In this document: positions 60,216-64,000 of the stretch, in pieces
Layout of the letters: each line of letters begins with the position of its first letter
Numbering within the stretch: the stretch's first letter is position 1
Assembly (NCBI GenBank): GCA_029260295.1
Contig: JAJDDN010000006.1
Span: 310,001 to 374,000, forward strand
Reading direction: 5' to 3'
DNA length: 64,000 nt
DNA from: Phycisphaerales bacterium
Lineage (GTDB): Bacteria; Planctomycetota; Phycisphaerae; Phycisphaerales; UBA1924
Notes under the pieces: generated by a model
The model's database searches: none
Told to the model about the DNA's origin: nothing
The model's input: only the letters and a program-made list of their open reading frames with translations
Program-made: the position numbers and the translations under genes

Positions 60216-60890
60216 ATGAAGAAAGTGTTTTGCATTAGTTGGATTCTGTGCTTTTTAATACTGATTGTGGCAGGGACTTTTGTACCACAGGTTCGAAACT
60301 CGTCGCATATATGGGTATATGTCATTGAAAACGATTCAGGCATGGAGGTTTTATCCAAAGCTGATTACTTCGGCCAGCGGGTGCGTGAAAACAGATCAAC
60401 AGATGCTATCGCTCAGGCAATTTACGAACCTGTAATTAAACAAGGGCCGATCAAATGGGCATTTGAATGGTCGACTACAGAATCGATCTTTCATATTCCA
60501 TCAACCAGATTGGTTCAAGATAAACTGATGAGCCAAGAAAAACTTGATGATGTGTATCAAGCATTGATCGATTACGCAAATGCTGATCCCAACATGACAA
60601 AGTACCGGCCTGGCCTGCCGCCCCAGACCCGATTTTCATGGTCACTGTTGGGCAATACGATAGTTCGATTATTCATCATCACTGCTATCTCAACACTCGT
60701 TTCGTTTGGCGTGAAGTTTGTTTGTGATATGGAACAATCTATCCGCCGCAGAGGAAAGAGAAATCGTGGGCTGTGCGCTTGGTGCGGGTATCCATGTGCT
60801 GATCTTAAATCGATGCGATGCCCTGAGTGTGGGAAACACCACACAGTGTCATATTCAGAGGCTGATTCTGAGAAGCCAGAAGACGCCTAA
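60216..60890 (+). CDS. Membrane protein with C-terminal zinc ribbon
   Basis: This 224-residue protein has an N-terminal hydrophobic segment (ISWILCFLILIVAGTFV), a soluble region of ~120 residues, and a second membrane segment (VRLFIITAISTLVSFGVKFV). The C-terminal tail carries CAWCGYPCADLKSMRCPECG, four Cys in a zinc-ribbon layout often found at the ends of planctomycete membrane proteins. With two spans both ends lie on the same side, probably the cytoplasm. No specific family is recognised. Base composition is somewhat richer in A and T than its neighbours. Confidence 0.7.
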   Translation: MKKVFCISWILCFLILIVAGTFVPQVRNSSHIWVYVIENDSGMEVLSKADYFGQRVRENRSTDAIAQAIYEPVIKQGPIKWAFEWSTTESIFHIPSTRLVQDKLMSQEKLDDVYQALIDYANADPNMTKYRPGLPPQTRFSWSLLGNTIVRLFIITAISTLVSFGVKFVCDMEQSIRRRGKRNRGLCAWCGYPCADLKSMRCPECGKHHTVSYSEADSEKPEDA

Positions 60891-60974
60891 ACTACCTCTG
60901 TTGCCCGCTGATTCGGGTGACTACTAAATACTGTTTCCACCCGCGCTAAAGCTCGGGTTTGAGGAGAATTGGCC

Positions 60975-61907
60975 ATGATCCCGCGTCCGCCGCCCCGTGA
61001 GGGCTCACTTGGATTTCTGTACCTCCCACCTTTCCGCGTTCAAGGCTTCTCCGTCGCCGGCGAAGCGACCACGATCTCGATCCCCGAGATGGATGTCTGC
61101 TTCGATATGGGCAAAGCACCACGCGCCCACCTCGCTCCCAAATACTGCGTCCTCTCACACGGCCACATGGACCACATCGGCGGGCTTGCCTACTGGTGCT
61201 CGCAGCGGAATTTTCAGGGGATGGGCCCGGGCACCATCGTCTGCGATAAACGAATCGAGAATGATGTCAAAGGCATGATGGATGGGTTCCAAGCGCTCGA
61301 ACGACAAAAAACCCCCTACGAACTCATCGCCCTCGATGATGGGGAAGAACTCGAAATCAAGAACAACATCATCCTCCGCCCGTTCCACACCGAGCACACC
61401 TGCCCGTCATCGGGCTACTCGATCATTGAGAAACGGACCAAGCTCAAGCCGGAACTTGTCGGGCTGCCGCAGGAGAAGATCAAAGATCTCAAAATGCGTG
61501 GCGAGGAAATCGTCAATACCTTCGAAGTGCCTTTGGTCGCCTACACCGGCGACACACTCCCCGGGCCGCACCTGCTGCGCGACGATGTGATGAACGCCCA
61601 GATCATCATCACCGAGTGCACATTCTTTGAGAAGGATCACGAGCAACGCGCCAAGGTCGGGATGCACATGCATGTCAACGACATCGCCGAGTGGCTCAAG
61701 GTTGCTCAGTGCGAGCACATGGTCATCTGCCACATCTCACGCCGAACACACCTCGGTCAGGCCCGCAAGGCACTGATCGATGTTGCCGGCAAAGAACTGT
61801 GTGAAAAAGTACACTTCTTGATGGACCACCGGACCAACCGCGACCGGTACGACATCCAGGCTGAGGAAGCACAGAAGATGGAAGAAGAACTCGCCAGCCG
61901 GGCGTGA
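60975..61907 (+). CDS. MBL-fold metallo-hydrolase (RNase Z-like)
   Basis: This ~310-residue protein has the metallo-beta-lactamase fold with the zinc motif SHGHMDHIGG. Further ligands are in FHTEHT, AYTGDT and ICHISRRTH. The layout resembles RNase Z and related hydrolases that act on nucleic acid ends or phosphodiesters. The exact reaction is not clear. The ATG at 60975 follows GGAG by 8 bases; the TTG at 60969 is less likely. A palindromic repeat follows 3 bases after the stop. Confidence 0.88.
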   Translation: MIPRPPPREGSLGFLYLPPFRVQGFSVAGEATTISIPEMDVCFDMGKAPRAHLAPKYCVLSHGHMDHIGGLAYWCSQRNFQGMGPGTIVCDKRIENDVKGMMDGFQALERQKTPYELIALDDGEELEIKNNIILRPFHTEHTCPSSGYSIIEKRTKLKPELVGLPQEKIKDLKMRGEEIVNTFEVPLVAYTGDTLPGPHLLRDDVMNAQIIITECTFFEKDHEQRAKVGMHMHVNDIAEWLKVAQCEHMVICHISRRTHLGQARKALIDVAGKELCEKVHFLMDHRTNRDRYDIQAEEAQKMEEELASRA

Positions 61908-61910
61908 TCT

Positions 61911-62016
61911 GGGTGCCACTACTCGCATTCTTATGCGCAGTAGTGTCTTCTAAACAAGCTAGAGTTTATGACGAACCAAGACACTACTGCGCCGAAGACG
62001 GCGAGTAGTGGCACCC
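61911..62016. repeat. REP-like double-hairpin repeat, copy 2
   Basis: Outer arms GGGTGCCACTACTCGC (61911-61926) and their exact reverse complement (62001-62016) enclose GCGCAGTAGTGTCTT (61935-61949) and its reverse complement (61978-61992). The arms equal those at 3461-3568, while the centre and the short joins differ. It lies between the convergent MBL-fold and pyrE genes. Confidence 0.9.
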
Positions 62017-62026
62017 CACAAACAGG

Positions 62027-62590
62027 TTAGTCTTGGACCCCAAGATCATGCTTGGTAAACAACGCATGAAACACAACATCCGCACCCTCGATATTCTCGC
62101 GGGCGCCTTCTTGACGATCGATCACACTGATAATCGCGGGCACCGTCGCGCCCATTGATTTGAGGATCTCAACGGCTTCGAGTGCCTGCCCCCCGGTGGT
62201 CGCGACATCTTCGATAAAGATCACCACATCACCCTTGTTCACTTCGCCCTCGACCTGCTTGGCGGTGCCGTATTCTTTTTTGGCGTTGCGGACAAAGATC
62301 GCTGGCTTGCCAGTTTCCATCGCGGCGATCGTTACCAGCGGGATCCCGCCGAGCTCTGCCCCGGCCAGGCGTGTAACCGATCCGGACTCTTGCTCGATCA
62401 ATTTGATCGTTGAAGCGAAGATTGGTCCGAGCTTGGCGAGGATCTCAGGCTTGGTGGAGAACTTGTATTTGTCGAGGTAGTAGTTACTGATCCGCCCGCT
62501 GCGGAGGGTGAACTCACCACGCAGGAGCGAAGCGTCGGCGATTTGGCCCGCGAGTTGGGAAGTTGGATCGGTTGAATTGGACGGGTTCAT
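62027..62590 (-). CDS. pyrE: Orotate phosphoribosyltransferase
   Basis: PyrE makes orotidine monophosphate from orotate and PRPP in pyrimidine synthesis. The ~187-residue protein has the PRPP-binding VVIFIEDVATTGGQALEAVE, shown in part, and the family segments GEFTLRSGRISNYYLDKYKF and AGAELGGIPLVTIAAMETG. The ATG at 62590 is preferred to the in-frame 62644 because the family start follows it; the ribosome site is weak. No other pyr gene is adjacent. Confidence 0.93.
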   Translation of the reverse strand: MNPSNSTDPTSQLAGQIADASLLRGEFTLRSGRISNYYLDKYKFSTKPEILAKLGPIFASTIKLIEQESGSVTRLAGAELGGIPLVTIAAMETGKPAIFVRNAKKEYGTAKQVEGEVNKGDVVIFIEDVATTGGQALEAVEILKSMGATVPAIISVIDRQEGARENIEGADVVFHALFTKHDLGVQD

Positions 62591-62872
62591 GGTAATTCTC
62601 GCGGGTTGGGATTGGTAAAGTCCGGGAATTATGCCATTCAACATACGAAAAAGTATGATTTGAACGGTTTTTTACGCAAGGCGCGTCATAATTGGCACCC
62701 CTTGGCGTTTGGCTGCGTGAGCCCTGCCTTGGGATGAAGCATCCCTCTTGGCACGCCGATATGTGAATATTCGGCCAGGGATGGTGAATGGATGGACCAC
62801 CAGTACGGCAATCGTGTCGCAGGTCCAAGTTGAACAAACATAAACGCTTGAAGGATTCGGGAGGATCTACAG

Positions 62873-64000
62873 ATGAAGTTGAATACACGCCAGTGTTGGT
62901 TGATGGCCGGTCTTGCAATGGGAGTACTTGGAAGCAGCGCGGTTGCCCAGGTTGCCCCGCCTCCAACCCAGCCCACTAAAGAAGAGACTGAATATGTTCC
63001 GCCCGTCAAACAGGTAGCACCAGCGCCTACAGCCAAGCAAGCGAAGCCTCAGGCTGTTCCCCAGAACAGAAAGGCTGGACAAGAGGGCTTGTCGAAAGCG
63101 TCGCTCCCCACCGATACCCCATACCCCAAACTCGCCGTCAAGGGTGCGGATGGCAAAATCAAACGCCTGACTATCCTCCCTGATATTCTTGCATTAACTT
63201 CCAACCCAACTGTGGGTCAAAAATCTGTCGAAGCAATCATGCCTGTTCTTTATGGGCGACGCGCCCGCTTTGAACGGATCATTATCGACAACCTCGATCT
63301 CTACTGGCTCGTTACCGATGGCCGGATCGAGAGTATGAATCTCAACGATATCCAGAACATGGCCGAGATCGCCGAGATGATCAAGCCGCTGGTTGGCCGC
63401 ACAACTCTTTCACAAGAACTCCTCAACCGCGGGATTCTCACAAGAACCCAGGGCGGGATGAATGAATACATCGTCAATGAATACAAACAAGCCATTACCG
63501 CTGAGATTCAGTTTGATACTGAGGATCCCCTGAGTGAAGTCATGCGATTTGTTCTCAAAGACTCTATCCACGAACCATCCCTTGCATATAAAGCTTTGAT
63601 CGCAGAAGCCTCGATTAAAATCGGTGATCTTGTCAATAAAGCCGGGTTAACATCATCTGCAGCAACCCAAATCGCGAAACTCCAGCGCCCGCTCGGCACA
63701 GAACTAGCAACCCAAAATGCTCAGCTCGTCGAGTTTGAAAACGCATTCAGAACATTGAGTGTCGATGAAGCTATGGCTATCTTGACCCAGATGCGAAACC
63801 TCCGCAAAAACCCCGACATTTCCCCGGCCATCAAAAAACCAAATGTGATGCACTCCCGAAAGGTAGATATCAGCGACTCGGATATGATGCAGGGCACTGT
63901 CACTTATAAAGACGGGCGTGTGATTGATACTCAAAAATCAGCCGAGGCTCACAACAAAAAAATCAGTGAGCAAACGGATCAGCTCGAAAAGCAAAAGCAG
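62873..64000 (+). CDS. Exported protein, unknown function (cut by window end)
   Basis: An open frame of 376 codons begins at the ATG at 62873, 8 bases after GGAGG, and runs off the window. The first ~25 residues are a signal peptide (hydrophobic LMAGLAMGVLGSS, cut near AVAQ). A Pro/Lys/Gln-rich linker follows (APPPTQPTKEETEYVPP). The rest is alpha-helical and charged (SMNLNDIQNMAEIAEMIKPL and others). No family is recognised. Codon use and the strong ribosome site support a real gene. Confidence 0.8.
   Translation, partial: MKLNTRQCWLMAGLAMGVLGSSAVAQVAPPPTQPTKEETEYVPPVKQVAPAPTAKQAKPQAVPQNRKAGQEGLSKASLPTDTPYPKLAVKGADGKIKRLTILPDILALTSNPTVGQKSVEAIMPVLYGRRARFERIIIDNLDLYWLVTDGRIESMNLNDIQNMAEIAEMIKPLVGRTTLSQELLNRGILTRTQGGMNEYIVNEYKQAITAEIQFDTEDPLSEVMRFVLKDSIHEPSLAYKALIAEASIKIGDLVNKAGLTSSAATQIAKLQRPLGTELATQNAQLVEFENAFRTLSVDEAMAILTQMRNLRKNPDISPAIKKPNVMHSRKVDISDSDMMQGTVTYKDGRVIDTQKSAEAHNKKISEQTDQLEKQKQ

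Overview
The window looks like a chromosomal segment of a Gram-negative planctomycete of the Phycisphaerae type. The grounds are: several secreted proteins ending in a paired DFFDI..FLTAF..GCP cassette (the GC-type dockerin-like tail common in that class), two proteins with PEP-CTERM-like tails ending in an Arg run, a CxxCGY...CPECG zinc ribbon of planctomycete style, and a lipopolysaccharide and outer-membrane assembly gene set. The sequence is moderately GC-rich. No rRNA, tRNA, CRISPR array, prophage or complete insertion sequence was recognised.

Layout. 1-1.8 kb: tail of a PAS/DUF438-like protein and two paralogous PAS-LuxR regulators. 1.8-3.4 kb: cysS, followed by a palindromic repeat. 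3.6-9.0 kb: an overlapping operon in which two LptF/LptG-type permeases flank an ArnT-like glycosyltransferase and a PAP2 phosphatase. 9.1-10.4 kb: a GH57 hydrolase. 10.4-12.0 kb: a base-composition-shifted two-gene island (DUF5131 three-Cys protein plus TcmP). 12.2-18.4 kb: secreted proteins, a PEGA lipoprotein, lptB and an AraC regulator. 18.5-22.4 kb: rpoN, recR and a second glycosyltransferase. 22.7-27.6 kb: a fusion-like nucleotide-kinase/deoxyribosyltransferase protein, duplicated DUF4870 genes, an ABC-2 permease and a PEP-CTERM protein. 27.8-32.4 kb: clpC and lpd. 32.4-44.6 kb: a run of exported proteins, including a metzincin gene broken by two in-frame stops, propeller proteins, a large beta-rich protein and a trypsin-like protease, most with the dockerin-like tail. 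44.7-48.1 kb: transketolase and dnaN. 48.8-54.1 kb: bamA, skp, lpxD and lpxC. 54.3-64 kb: a lipoprotein, rplM-rpsI, a CPBP protease, two TVP38-type membrane proteins, a metallo-beta-lactamase-fold hydrolase, pyrE and an exported protein cut by the window edge.

How the genes work together. lptB, two LptF/G permeases, lpxD, lpxC, bamA and skp point to a standard lipid A and outer-membrane pathway, and the glycosyltransferase and phosphatase inside the permease operon suggest lipid A modification coupled to export.

The most interesting signals are: (i) start sites without a Shine-Dalgarno that instead carry a TANNNT-type -10 hexamer ending exactly 6 bases before the start codon, at eleven genes, suggesting frequent leaderless mRNAs; (ii) the DUF5131-TcmP island; (iii) the AdkA-like protein with an altered P-loop and a deoxyribosyltransferase-like C-terminus; (iv) a REP-like element of conserved ends and a changeable stem; (v) the metzincin gene kept in one frame across a TAG and a TGA.
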